From: JAUZPB01 sp037140715 | GTDB taxonomy: Bacteria; Bacteroidota; Ignavibacteria; Ignavibacteriales; SURF-24 | Assembly (NCBI GenBank): GCA_037140715.1 | Contig: JBAXDX010000023.1 | Span: 1-34,480, forward strand | Direction of reading: 5' to 3' | DNA: 34,480 bases | Shown here: one piece after another, positions 7,597 to 15,997 of the stretch | Layout of the letters: each line of letters begins with the position of its first letter | Numbering within the stretch: position 1 is the first letter of the stretch | The notes under the pieces: generated by a model | Seen by the model: only the letters and a program-made list of their open reading frames with translations | Told to the model about the DNA's origin: nothing | The model's database searches: none | Made by a program: the position numbers and the translations under genes

Positions 7597-9015
7597 TTAT
7601 AATTCTTTTGAAAGGAACTCATTTATAGCCTTGGCAGCTTTACGGCCCGCGCCCATAGCAAGTATTACCGTGGCGCCGCCTGTTACAATATCGCCGCCGG
7701 CAAATACGCCCGGCTTTGATGTTTTCATCGTATCGCCATCTACTACGATATTTCCCCGTTTTGTGAAGTTAATATCAGGAGTAGTTTTCTGAATTATCGG
7801 GTTGCTTCCGTTTCCAATAGCAATAACAGCCATGTCTATATCAAGCAGATGTTCGCTTCCCTGAACCGGAACAGGTTTTCTTCTGCCTGAATCGTCAGGT
7901 TCGCCAAGCTCCATTTTCTGAAGTTTAACCTGTTTCAGCCAGCCATTCTCTCCGATAAACTCAAGCGGATTTTCGAGTATCATAAATTCAATACCTTCTT
8001 CCTTAGCGTGATGAACCTCTTCTTTCCTTGCCGGAAGCTCGACCTCGCTTCTTCTGTAAACAATGTAAGCATTCTCAGCTCCAAGTCTTCTAGCGGTTCT
8101 TACAGCATCCATTGCCGTGTTGCCGCCGCCAAAAATTGCTACATTCTTATCCTTGCAGTTAAAAACAGGAGTATCATACTCCGGGAACTTATATGCCTTC
8201 ATCAGATTAACGCGGGTCAGGAATTCATTTGAAGAATATACACCGTTCAGGTTTTCACCGGGAATATTAAGGAAGTAAGGAAGTCCGGCGCCAACAGCGA
8301 TAAATACAGCGTCATAACCTGTGGCAAGCAGCTCATCGATTGTATCCGTAAAGCCAATGACAGCGTTAGTCTGGAAATCCACGCCGAGTTTGCTTAAGGA
8401 TTCAACTTCAGCCTTAACAATTTCTTTTGGCAGACGAAACTGGGGAATACCATAAACAAGCACACCGCCAATTTCATGAAGAGCTTCAAATACTGTAACC
8501 TCATGCCCCATCTGAATTAAATCACCCGCACAGCCAAGCCCGGCCGGACCGCTGCCAATGATTGCGACTTTCTTACCAGTCTTAGGCTTTAATTCCGCAG
8601 GGCGGATGCCTGTATGTTCTCTTTCATAATCGGCTGCAAACCTTTCCAGATTTCCGATTCCAACCGGCGCGCCTTTCCTGCCGACTACGCAGACTGCCTC
8701 GCACTGTTCTTCCTGCGGGCAGACTCTTCCGCAAACAGCCGGCAGAGCATTGTCCTGTTTTATCTTTGCCGCGACTCCAAGGAAATCCCCTTTGGCTGCA
8801 AGAGTAATAAAATCTCTTATATTTACGCCTACCGGACAGCCCTGCGTACAGGTTGGTTTAGGACACTGAATACATCTTAAAGCTTCAAGCCTGGCAAGTT
8901 CTTCAGTAAGTCCGAGATTAACCTCCTCAAAGTTTGCCACACGCTCTTCTGCGTCCTGCTCCGGCATTGGCTGGCGGGGGATTTTCATTCTGTCTTTTTT
9001 GGAAATTTCTTCCAT
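7597..9015 (-). CDS. nfnB: NfnB-type large subunit of ferredoxin:NADP oxidoreductase (GltA-like)
   Basis: 472 residues. The N-terminal ferredoxin-like domain has eight cysteines in two groups, C48/C51/C56/C60 (RCIQCPKPTCTQGC) and C95/C99/C105/C109 (CGRVCPQEEQC), consistent with two [4Fe-4S] clusters. An FAD site follows (VAIIGSGPAGLGCAG), then an NADPH site (VAIFGGGNTAMDAVRTARR) and the C-terminal FAD contact near GVFAGGDIVTGGATV. On its own the protein would be called glutamate synthase small chain, but the adjacent nfnA makes an NfnAB (SudAB-type) complex more likely. NfnAB couples reduced ferredoxin and NADH oxidation to reduction of NADP+ by flavin-based electron bifurcation. No glutamate synthase large subunit is nearby. 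Cytoplasmic. Confidence 0.87.
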   Translation of the reverse strand: MEEISKKDRMKIPRQPMPEQDAEERVANFEEVNLGLTEELARLEALRCIQCPKPTCTQGCPVGVNIRDFITLAAKGDFLGVAAKIKQDNALPAVCGRVCPQEEQCEAVCVVGRKGAPVGIGNLERFAADYEREHTGIRPAELKPKTGKKVAIIGSGPAGLGCAGDLIQMGHEVTVFEALHEIGGVLVYGIPQFRLPKEIVKAEVESLSKLGVDFQTNAVIGFTDTIDELLATGYDAVFIAVGAGLPYFLNIPGENLNGVYSSNEFLTRVNLMKAYKFPEYDTPVFNCKDKNVAIFGGGNTAMDAVRTARRLGAENAYIVYRRSEVELPARKEEVHHAKEEGIEFMILENPLEFIGENGWLKQVKLQKMELGEPDDSGRRKPVPVQGSEHLLDIDMAVIAIGNGSNPIIQKTTPDINFTKRGNIVVDGDTMKTSKPGVFAGGDIVTGGATVILAMGAGRKAAKAINEFLSKEL

Positions 9016-9089
9016 TATAAATTCTCCGATACGAGTTTAATTGAGAGAAATATTAAATTCAATTCTGCAATTGATATTCTAATAGTATA

Positions 9090-9938
9090 TTACGCGTTAT
9101 TCATCATTTTGTCATAGTTGCAGACATGGGCTTCCAAGGACGCTATTTCATCAGTTCTGTAGATTTTATTTCTTTGTTCAAGCAGAGCGAAGTCAACTTT
9201 GTGGGCATCAAACTCAGGACCATCCACGCATACAAATACCGTTTTATTATCAACCGTAGCCCTGCAACCGCCACACATACCGGTGCCATCGACCATTACA
9301 GGGTTTAAACTTACGACAGTATGAATACCATAAGGACGCGTAGTCTCAGCCACAGCTCTCATCATCGGAACAGGACCAATGGCAAGGACAAAATCAATTT
9401 TTTCCCCTGAATCTATAATTTCTTTCAATTTCTGAGTTACAAAGCCATGATAACCATAACTTCCGTCATCAGTCGTCGGATAGACTTCATCGCAGACTTT
9501 CCTCAGCTCATCTTCAAGCATAACGAACTCTTTGGAGCGTCCGCCGATAATACTTATTGTATAATTCCCCGCTTCTTTAAGAGCCACAGCAGTAGGAAAA
9601 GCAATCGCTGTGCCTACGCCGCCTCCGATGCTTACGGCCGTGCCGAACTTTTCGATGTGCGAGGCTTTACCAAGAGGACCGACAACATCCTGAATAAAAT
9701 CGCCTGCCACTAGGCAATTCAATTCCTTTGTAGTCTTCCCGACACCCTGTACAATTATAGTTATTGTTCCTTCGGTAATATCTGAATCTGAAATGGTAAG
9801 AGGGATTCTTTCCCCGCCTTCCTTAATCCTGACGATAACAAACTGTCCGGCTTTTCTTTTAATAGCTATTTTAGGCGCTTCGATTACAAATTTCTTAATA
9901 TTTGGAGCGATAAATTCAGCAGATTTTATTTTATACAT
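9090..9938 (-). CDS. nfnA: NfnA-type small subunit of ferredoxin:NADP oxidoreductase
   Basis: 282 residues, a ferredoxin-reductase-like fold related to PyrK. The flavin-binding motif ERIPLTISDSD is at about residues 43-53 and the NAD-binding GGGVGTAIAFP at about 105-115. The C-terminal [2Fe-2S] site reads VDGTGMCGGC ... VCVDGP, giving Asp217, Cys222, Cys225 and Cys237. One Asp plus three Cys is the unusual ligand set described for NfnA. The gene precedes nfnB by 74 bp in the same direction, the usual nfnA-nfnB order. The protein is expected to bind NAD(H) and form the electron-bifurcating heterodimer. Older annotations call this family sulfide dehydrogenase or dihydroorotate dehydrogenase electron-transfer subunit. 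Confidence 0.87.
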   Translation of the reverse strand: MYKIKSAEFIAPNIKKFVIEAPKIAIKRKAGQFVIVRIKEGGERIPLTISDSDITEGTITIIVQGVGKTTKELNCLVAGDFIQDVVGPLGKASHIEKFGTAVSIGGGVGTAIAFPTAVALKEAGNYTISIIGGRSKEFVMLEDELRKVCDEVYPTTDDGSYGYHGFVTQKLKEIIDSGEKIDFVLAIGPVPMMRAVAETTRPYGIHTVVSLNPVMVDGTGMCGGCRATVDNKTVFVCVDGPEFDAHKVDFALLEQRNKIYRTDEIASLEAHVCNYDKMMNNA

Positions 9939-10516
9939 ATATTTTATACAGGAAGTTAAGTTAGTTGCTTAAAAAAGTTTGTCAAATATAATTAATTACG
10001 AAATAAATGAATAGCAAAATAATTATTGCGTAAGGGTGCGGACTGACTCATAATTAATGTAACCCAAAAATCATTAAAAAATCAGAATACTTAAGAGAAA
10101 TAAAACCAGGGTATAAAAAGCAGACAAACCGGAGAAGCAGAATATTCTGAATGAGTTTTGCAGTATTTGCGGGCATAACCGGGTATATGCAGTCAGGCTG
10201 CCGGATAAAAAGGAAGAACATAATAGTAAAAAGAAGAAATGCAGGAAACCCGGACATCCGGGGAGCTGTAGTAATCAGGTGATATTTCACTTTTTAAAAA
10301 TATTATTAAGATGTATAAACATAATTTGTTTGGAAAGACTTACATTTCCATTTTAAAGGCTGATTTATTTATTATAATCCTGGGTTTTGTTCTAAAAATG
10401 ATTTTTGAACGTAGTCTTTTATTAATTTTCTCTGAATAACTGTATTTTAGTTCAATAAACTATTACGCATATCTAAATTTTGGCTGATATGCCGGCTTGC
10501 AGGTAAGGAGTCTTTC

Positions 10517-10555
10517 AAAAAAAAAGCACCTGAGTATGCGGGCATACTCAGGCGC
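10517..10555 (-). terminator. orphan rho-independent terminator on the minus strand
   Basis: Read on the minus strand: a 13-bp stem, GCGCCTGAGTATG / CATACTCAGGTGC, with one G-U pair and a 4-nt loop, followed by nine T residues (10525-10517). The plus strand has an A-C mismatch at the wobble position and no T-run, so the direction is minus. No protein gene on the minus strand ends here. Confidence 0.85.
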
Positions 10556-10667
10556 GTGAAAATAATCGGGTACAGTAAATTTCCCTTCAGGCACAATGAA
10601 ATACTATTTTTTGCTTTTCTCTTTGGTATTATTCTTTTGCCGGGGGAAAATTTGTCATACACCCGGA
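10517..10667 (-). ncRNA. candidate small RNA of about 150 nt
   Basis: The minus-strand terminator above needs a transcript. Upstream on that strand lies TTGGCA (10703-10698), an 18-base spacer and TACATA (10679-10674), predicting a start near 10667. The transcript would open with a CCGGG/CCCGG stem-loop and end in the terminator hairpin. It matches no RNA family I recognise. An overlapping 71-codon frame contains the terminator and is unlikely to be real. This is an inference from signals only. Confidence 0.3.
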
Positions 10668-10785
10668 GAAAATTATGTACTGTTTTTAAAATAACTATGC
10701 CAATAAATTCTTAAATTTCGCTTAGAATCAGAAAAAACTCTGTACATAAAAAAAGTCTCCCAACAAGAACGAAGAATGGTTGAAT

Positions 10786-13200
10786 ATGCCCGGATGGTTA
10801 CGAAACATAATTGCAGTTTTTATTACACTTCTTGTAGTCTGTTCTGCGGCAGTATTTATATTTTACCAGTCCCTGTCAAAATCTGTAGCAGAATATAACG
10901 GCGCATTAAAGGTTGCAGGACTGAGTTCCGAAGTCTTAATTTATAGAGACGGTTATGCAATTCCCTATATTTATGCTTCCACAGACCAGGATGCCGCATT
11001 TGCTCTTGGTTATTGTCATGCGCAGGAACGTCTTTTCCAGATGGACTTAAGCCGCCGTGTCGCCGAAGGCCGTTTAAGTGAGGTCTTTGGTTCAGTGACT
11101 TTGCCATACGATGAAATGTTTAAGACTATCGGGATAGACCGCACAGTTAAAAGGGATTATAACCGCATCAGTCAGGAAGTAAAGTCAATGCTGGAAGCTT
11201 ATTCTGCCGGAGTGAATGCTTACATTAAAGAAGCAAAAGGGAAATACTCAGTTGAATTCGATGCTCTGGGTTACGACCCGTACCAATGGAAACCTGAACA
11301 TTCGCTGATGATCGGGAAGCTGATGGCGTGGGAACTAAACATAAGCTGGTGGACTGATGTGGCATTTACACACCTTGTTCAGAAACTCGGAGAAGAAAAG
11401 GCAAGGGATATTCTGCCTGGTTTCCCGGAGAATGCGCCTGCAATTATTCCATCGTCAGTCAGGAATAATCCGCTGGTTCCCCTCTCTTTTATGGAGACTG
11501 ATAAAGCATTCAGAAGTTTTATGGGATTTACTGGAACGCATATAGGTTCAAATAACTGGGTAGTTAATGGCAAAAAGTCAGAAGGCGGAAAACCGATAAT
11601 TGCAAACGATCCCCACCTTGCACTTCAGTCCCCGGGCCGATGGTATGCGGCGGTTATTCGTGGCAGGACATGGAGAGCCGAAGGCGTAACGCTTCCGGGC
11701 GTGCCGGGGATTGTTATCGGGAAGAACGAAAGTATCTCATGGGTAATGACAAACGCTATGCTCGATAACGCTGATTTTTATATGGAGCAGCTTGATTCTG
11801 CCGGCAGAAAATATAAGTTCAACGGCGGGTGGATGAATATTAAATCTACCCGTTATTTTATCACAGTTAAAGATTCTGAACGTGTGGAAATAAACGTTAA
11901 AGAGACGCACCGCGGTCCAATTATTTCAAATATCCATCCTTATAAAAAATTATTCCCGTCGGATAACCGGCAAAAGGACAATCTGAGTATGCGCTGGACT
12001 GCCAGTGAATTTACCAATGAACCCGGGGCAATTCTGCAGATTAACAGGGCGCATTCATGGGATGAGTTTAAGGCAGGACTTAAGAACTACTCAGTTCCGG
12101 CTCAGAACTTTGTTTATGCCGATTCAAAAGGCAACATCGGATATTACTGTGCCGGCAGACTGCCGATAAGGAGTGTAAACAGTTCAACCTTTGTCTTTGA
12201 TGGTACAACGGACGCTGCTGACTGGAAAGGCTATGTCCCGTTTGAACAGATGCCGTCACTGTATAATCCGGCGGATAACTTTATCGCTTCGGCTAATAAC
12301 AAAACCGTGAAGGACTTTCCATATCATCTCTCAAACTTGTGGGAACCGCCATCGAGGATTGAACGCATAACGGAATTACTGACAGCTAAAGAGAAGTACA
12401 CGATTACTGATTTCATGCATTATCAGAATGATTTTGTTTCACCTCATGCAAGAGAACTGACCCCATATATTACTGAAGCGTTTAAGAACATAAAGATAAC
12501 TGATAATAATCTTAAGGTAGCTCTCGAATTGTTCAATAACTGGGATTATAACATGAGCGAATTCAGTCAGGTGCCGTCTATTGAGGAAGTCTTTTTTCAG
12601 TTCCTGTTGCGCAATACGTTTATCGATGAAATGGGGGAAAGTCTCTTCAACGAATATGTCTTTATGGCAAATGTGCCTTACCGCAGTATTATGAAAATGC
12701 TGAAAGAGAATAAATCTCAGTGGTTTGATGATACTAAAACAAAACAAATAGAGACACGTGATGATATTATAAGACGCAGCCTCTCAGATGCTTTAAGCTA
12801 TCTCGAAAGAACCAGAGGCAATGACGCGTTTAACTGGCAGTGGGGAAATCTGCACACGGTTACAATGAAGCATATCTTTCACGGCAGATACGGGTTTGTG
12901 GATAATTTCATGGACATTGGTCCGTATCCCACAGGCGGCAGCGGTACTACACTCTTTAATACCGAATATGCTTTCTATAAACCGTATGAGGTTACGCTTG
13001 GTCCATCGATGCGATATCTGTATGACTTTGCTAATCCCGATGAGTTTTATCTTATCTTAAACTCAGGGCAGTCAGGCAATGTTTTTAGCGTCCATTACAA
13101 GGACATGACGGAAATGTGGCTGACGGGTAAGTACATAAAAATTAATACAAATGAAAAGACAGTGAAGAACTCAGGGTATAAATTACTAATATTGAAATAG
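10786..13200 (+). CDS. penicillin acylase family protein (Ntn hydrolase), membrane-anchored or exported
   Basis: 804 residues from ATG 10786; a TTG two codons earlier (10780) is an alternative. The N-terminus has a hydrophobic segment (about residues 6-27, IIAVFITLLVVCSAAVFIFY) as signal or anchor. The alpha-chain segment DGYAIPYIYASTDQDAAFAL then GYCHAQERLFQMDL is typical. The autoprocessing site is IGSNNWVV, with Ser255 as the predicted new N-terminal nucleophile of the beta chain, followed by ANDPHLALQSPGRWY. Family members hydrolyse amide bonds of penicillins, acyl-homoserine lactones or other N-acyl compounds after self-cleavage in the periplasm; the substrate here cannot be deduced. It is a single gene followed by a terminator. 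Length is normal for the family. Confidence 0.9.
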   Translation: MPGWLRNIIAVFITLLVVCSAAVFIFYQSLSKSVAEYNGALKVAGLSSEVLIYRDGYAIPYIYASTDQDAAFALGYCHAQERLFQMDLSRRVAEGRLSEVFGSVTLPYDEMFKTIGIDRTVKRDYNRISQEVKSMLEAYSAGVNAYIKEAKGKYSVEFDALGYDPYQWKPEHSLMIGKLMAWELNISWWTDVAFTHLVQKLGEEKARDILPGFPENAPAIIPSSVRNNPLVPLSFMETDKAFRSFMGFTGTHIGSNNWVVNGKKSEGGKPIIANDPHLALQSPGRWYAAVIRGRTWRAEGVTLPGVPGIVIGKNESISWVMTNAMLDNADFYMEQLDSAGRKYKFNGGWMNIKSTRYFITVKDSERVEINVKETHRGPIISNIHPYKKLFPSDNRQKDNLSMRWTASEFTNEPGAILQINRAHSWDEFKAGLKNYSVPAQNFVYADSKGNIGYYCAGRLPIRSVNSSTFVFDGTTDAADWKGYVPFEQMPSLYNPADNFIASANNKTVKDFPYHLSNLWEPPSRIERITELLTAKEKYTITDFMHYQNDFVSPHARELTPYITEAFKNIKITDNNLKVALELFNNWDYNMSEFSQVPSIEEVFFQFLLRNTFIDEMGESLFNEYVFMANVPYRSIMKMLKENKSQWFDDTKTKQIETRDDIIRRSLSDALSYLERTRGNDAFNWQWGNLHTVTMKHIFHGRYGFVDNFMDIGPYPTGGSGTTLFNTEYAFYKPYEVTLGPSMRYLYDFANPDEFYLILNSGQSGNVFSVHYKDMTEMWLTGKYIKINTNEKTVKNSGYKLLILK

Positions 13201-13214
13201 CCGCCAGTCAGAAT

Positions 13215-13243
13215 TCCCGATTGTTTTTTTTGGGATTTTTTTT
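13215..13243 (+). terminator. rho-independent-like terminator after the penicillin acylase gene
   Basis: A 6-bp stem, TCCCGA / TTGGGA (one G-U), with a 9-nt T-rich loop is followed by T8 (13236-13243). It begins 15 bp after the stop. The stem is short, so strength is uncertain. Confidence 0.55.
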
Positions 13244-13324
13244 AGTCCAAAAGACTTACTTGTGAATTTCCAAAGAACTTATATAAAAAAAATGTTAAAT
13301 TAGGCGGTCAAAAATAAGGTTGAA

Positions 13325-14275
13325 ATGAAAGTAACTGAACATATTGCAAACAAAAAAGATACTTTAATCAGTTTTGAAATAATTCCACCTCAAAGAGGGG
13401 GAGATACAAAAGCGTTGCTTAGTTTAATTGACAGCATCGCGAAATATCATCCGCCGTTTATCGACATTACCAGCCATGCTGCTGAAGTAATTTATGAAGA
13501 GACACCAAACGGGCTTCAAAGAAGAGTAAAAAGAAAACGCCCCGGCACGCTCGGTATCTGTGCGCTTATTCAGAGTAAATATAACATTGATGCGGTTCCT
13601 CATATTATCTGCCAGGGCTTTACGCGGGAAGAGACTGAGGACTTTCTTATCGAGCTTCATTATCTTGGCATCGACAATGTCCTTGCTATCAGAGGTGATG
13701 AGAATAATTATAAGAAGCCATTAACCTTTGGACGTAGCGTTAATCCTTATGCTGTGGATCTTGTAAATCAAATCGTTTCGATGAACCATGGCAAGTACCT
13801 TGAAGATGAACTGCCCGATGCCAGACCTGCTGACTTCTGCGTTGGCGTGAGCGGTTATCCTGAAAAGCATTTCGAATCGCCAAATCTTAAGATTGACATA
13901 AAATATACAAAAGATAAAGTTGATGCCGGAGCGGAATATATTGTAACCCAGATGTTTTTTGACAACCAGAAGTATTTTCGCTACGTGGACAGCTGCCATA
14001 CTGAGGGAATCAATGTGCCTGTTATTCCCGGGCTTAAGATTATTACTTCAAAGGCACAGATGTCAAATATCCCGAAGAATTTCTACATCGATATTCCGGA
14101 GGAGTTATCCGAAGAGGTAATGCGTGCGAAGCCTGAACATGTGATGGAGATAGGGGTTAACTGGGCAGTACGCCAGGCTGAGGATTTATTAAACAAGAAT
14201 GTTCCCTCGCTTCATTTTTATATTATGCAGAGTTCCAGACCTGTATTGATGCTGATGGAAAAGCTTAAACTCTAA
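13325..14275 (+). CDS. metF: methylenetetrahydrofolate reductase
   Basis: 316 residues, a TIM-barrel flavoprotein of normal bacterial length. Visible motifs are SFEIIPPQRGG with the catalytic Glu18, LAIRGDENNY (folate/flavin contacts), GVSGYPEKH, VTQMFFDNQKY, VIPGLKII, and the C-terminal SLHFYIMQSSRP. It reduces 5,10-methylene-THF to 5-methyl-THF with NAD(P)H via FAD, supplying the methyl group for methionine synthesis. It starts at ATG 13325 just after AAGGTTGA. It heads a run of plus-strand genes to rarA with short gaps, although its product is not obviously tied to them. Confidence 0.96.
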   Translation: MKVTEHIANKKDTLISFEIIPPQRGGDTKALLSLIDSIAKYHPPFIDITSHAAEVIYEETPNGLQRRVKRKRPGTLGICALIQSKYNIDAVPHIICQGFTREETEDFLIELHYLGIDNVLAIRGDENNYKKPLTFGRSVNPYAVDLVNQIVSMNHGKYLEDELPDARPADFCVGVSGYPEKHFESPNLKIDIKYTKDKVDAGAEYIVTQMFFDNQKYFRYVDSCHTEGINVPVIPGLKIITSKAQMSNIPKNFYIDIPEELSEEVMRAKPEHVMEIGVNWAVRQAEDLLNKNVPSLHFYIMQSSRPVLMLMEKLKL

Positions 14276-14315
14276 TCTCAGATAAAAATAATAAACAGAA
14301 AATAAAGGATGTAAA

Positions 14316-15320
14316 ATGCTAAATATTCATTCAAGGATAGTAAGGCGATTAAAGTGGGGAGTAGCCGGTTGCGGCAAGTTTGCCGAAGAAGCTTTTATCC
14401 CAACGCTTCAGATGTTGCCTAAAAGCAAACTGGTTTCACTATACAGCAATGACCCGCGCCGTGCGCGCCAGCTTGCTGATAAATTCGCTGCCCAGCATGC
14501 GTTTAACGATTACGATGAATTTCTTAAAAGCGATATTGAATGCGTCTATATTTCAAGCGCGAATATAAATCATTATACTCAGGTGATTAAGGCCGCCCGC
14601 GCCGGCAAGCATATCCATTGCGAAAAGCCGATGGCTTTAAATTCAGCACAGGCTGAAGAAATGGTTAGTGTATGCGAAGAAAATAAAGTTCTTCTTTCGG
14701 TTAATTATGTCCACCGCTTTCATCCGATTGTTGCCAAGGCAAAAGAAATCATAGACAAAGGAATGCTCGGTAAGATTGTTTCGATTACGGCAAACTATAA
14801 TGTCGATTACGCTCCCAACGATAACTTCCGCTTCAAAAAAGAGCTTAGCGGTGGTGGCGCGTTGTGGGATATTGGCACGCATGTTATTGATCTGTTAAGA
14901 TTCTTCGGCGGAGAAATCTCTGATATTAACGGAGTAGTCGATAACATAATTTATAAAAGCGAAGTAGATGACTTTGCCGCTGCTACTGTAAAATTTGAAA
15001 GAAGCGGCTACGGTTTTTTTAATGCATCCTTCAATACCAAGAGGAGTTTTAACCGGGTTGAAATTCTTGGCTATGACGGAGCTGTCAGCATCGAAAATCT
15101 GATAGGCAAAACCACAAAACCAGCGCGGCTGGTAATTCAGCTTAACGGAGAAGGGAAGAAGGCTTTCCGCAAAAGAGCTAATAAACTTCTCTATGCTCTT
15201 CATTCCGTTCAGAAGGCTTTCCTTAACGGTAGTTCGCTTCTGGTAACCGGCAGAGACGGGCTGACTAATATAAAACTTATGGAAGAACTGGAGAGAAAAT
15301 GCCTGAACGCAAAGATTTAG
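14316..15320 (+). CDS. Gfo/Idh/MocA family NAD(P)-dependent oxidoreductase
   Basis: 334 residues. The N-terminal Rossmann fold has WGVAGCGKFAEEAFIPTL. The EKP motif (HIHCEKPMALN; Glu103, Lys104, Pro105) contains the usual catalytic lysine, and the C-terminal alpha/beta domain has GGGALWDIGTHVIDLLRFFGG. Family members oxidise or reduce sugars, inositols and related polyols with NAD(P)(H); the substrate is not predictable here. A good ribosome binding site (AAAGGA) precedes ATG 14316. The 3' end overlaps the class II aldolase gene by 22 bp, so the two are translationally coupled and may act on the same sugar-derived compound. Confidence 0.88.
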   Translation: MLNIHSRIVRRLKWGVAGCGKFAEEAFIPTLQMLPKSKLVSLYSNDPRRARQLADKFAAQHAFNDYDEFLKSDIECVYISSANINHYTQVIKAARAGKHIHCEKPMALNSAQAEEMVSVCEENKVLLSVNYVHRFHPIVAKAKEIIDKGMLGKIVSITANYNVDYAPNDNFRFKKELSGGGALWDIGTHVIDLLRFFGGEISDINGVVDNIIYKSEVDDFAAATVKFERSGYGFFNASFNTKRSFNRVEILGYDGAVSIENLIGKTTKPARLVIQLNGEGKKAFRKRANKLLYALHSVQKAFLNGSSLLVTGRDGLTNIKLMEELERKCLNAKI

Positions 15321-15958
15321 TCGAAATCTGCCACCGCGTCTATGAGAAAGGTTTTGTCTCTGCCTATGATGGTAACTTGTCGCTGAGACTTGCCAAAGAC
15401 AGGATACTCATTACTCCCTCGGCTAAATGCAAGGGCGAAGTTGAGATGGAAGACCTTCTCGAAATTGATATCTTCGGTAACCTGCTTGCAGGGAAAGGGA
15501 AAGTTACAACCGAGGCAAAAATTCATCTGCTGGTTTACAGTAAACGTCCGGAAGTAAACGCGGTTGTGCATTGTCATCCGATATATGCTACGGCTTTCGC
15601 TTCTACAAGAGGAGATGAATATTCATCCTCTGTTTTCCCTGAAGTTATCTTAACAATGGGCAGAGTACCGCTCTGCAAATACGGCACGCCTTCAACCGAT
15701 GAACTACCCGATTCGCTCCTGCCATATATTCAGTTTTCCTGGGCAATGCTCCTCGAAAACCATGGCGCGGTTACTTTGGGTGCAAGTATTAAGGATTCTT
15801 ATTTCAAAATGGAAAAGCTTGAGCATTCGGCAAAAACTCTTTTTATTGCACGTATGCTCGGAGGCGAAAAAACCTTAACAGGCGGTCAGGTACAAAAGCT
15901 TTATGCCATCGCTGAGGATACTTATGGGATTAACATCGCTCCTGAAAACAGGATATAA
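15299..15958 (+). CDS. class II aldolase/adducin family protein (fuculose-phosphate aldolase-like)
   Basis: 219 residues, typical for the short class II aldolases. Zinc-site residues are in place: His91 and His93 in VVHCHPIYA and His155 in ENHGAV; Glu72 in TTEAKIH is the expected catalytic acid/base. N-terminal SAYDGNLSLRL and ITPSAKCKGE match the substrate phosphate-binding region. Relatives cleave L-fuculose-1-phosphate or L-rhamnulose-1-phosphate, or act as L-ribulose-5-phosphate epimerases. The exact substrate is unknown and no kinase or isomerase for such a sugar is in the window. It overlaps the upstream oxidoreductase gene by 22 bp; the gap to ddl is 39 bp. Confidence 0.88.
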   Translation: MPERKDLVEICHRVYEKGFVSAYDGNLSLRLAKDRILITPSAKCKGEVEMEDLLEIDIFGNLLAGKGKVTTEAKIHLLVYSKRPEVNAVVHCHPIYATAFASTRGDEYSSSVFPEVILTMGRVPLCKYGTPSTDELPDSLLPYIQFSWAMLLENHGAVTLGASIKDSYFKMEKLEHSAKTLFIARMLGGEKTLTGGQVQKLYAIAEDTYGINIAPENRI

Positions 15959-15997
15959 TTTATAGCATTAATATTATTATTAATTAACAAAGAAGAA

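Larger units (their letters stand above)
9939..10785. other. 847-bp gap without a convincing protein gene
   Basis: The gap separates divergent nfnA and the penicillin-acylase gene. Two minus-strand frames occur: 78 codons from a GTG at 10290, and 71 codons from 10662 that run through a terminator hairpin. Both lack ribosome binding sites and recognisable sequence. A strong minus-strand terminator (10517-10555) with a possible promoter at 10674-10703 suggests a small RNA. A minor CCCGG/CCGGG hairpin lies near 10247-10261. The remainder is AT-rich with no other signal seen. Confidence 0.6.

Noticed and set aside
10054..10290. 78-codon minus-strand frame with hydrophobic segments
   Set aside because: It starts with GTG, has no ribosome binding site and no recognisable family; the hydrophobic look follows from AT-rich sequence.
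10447..10662. 71-codon minus-strand frame
   Set aside because: It runs straight through a strong terminator hairpin and its T-run, and no ribosome binding site or family is visible.
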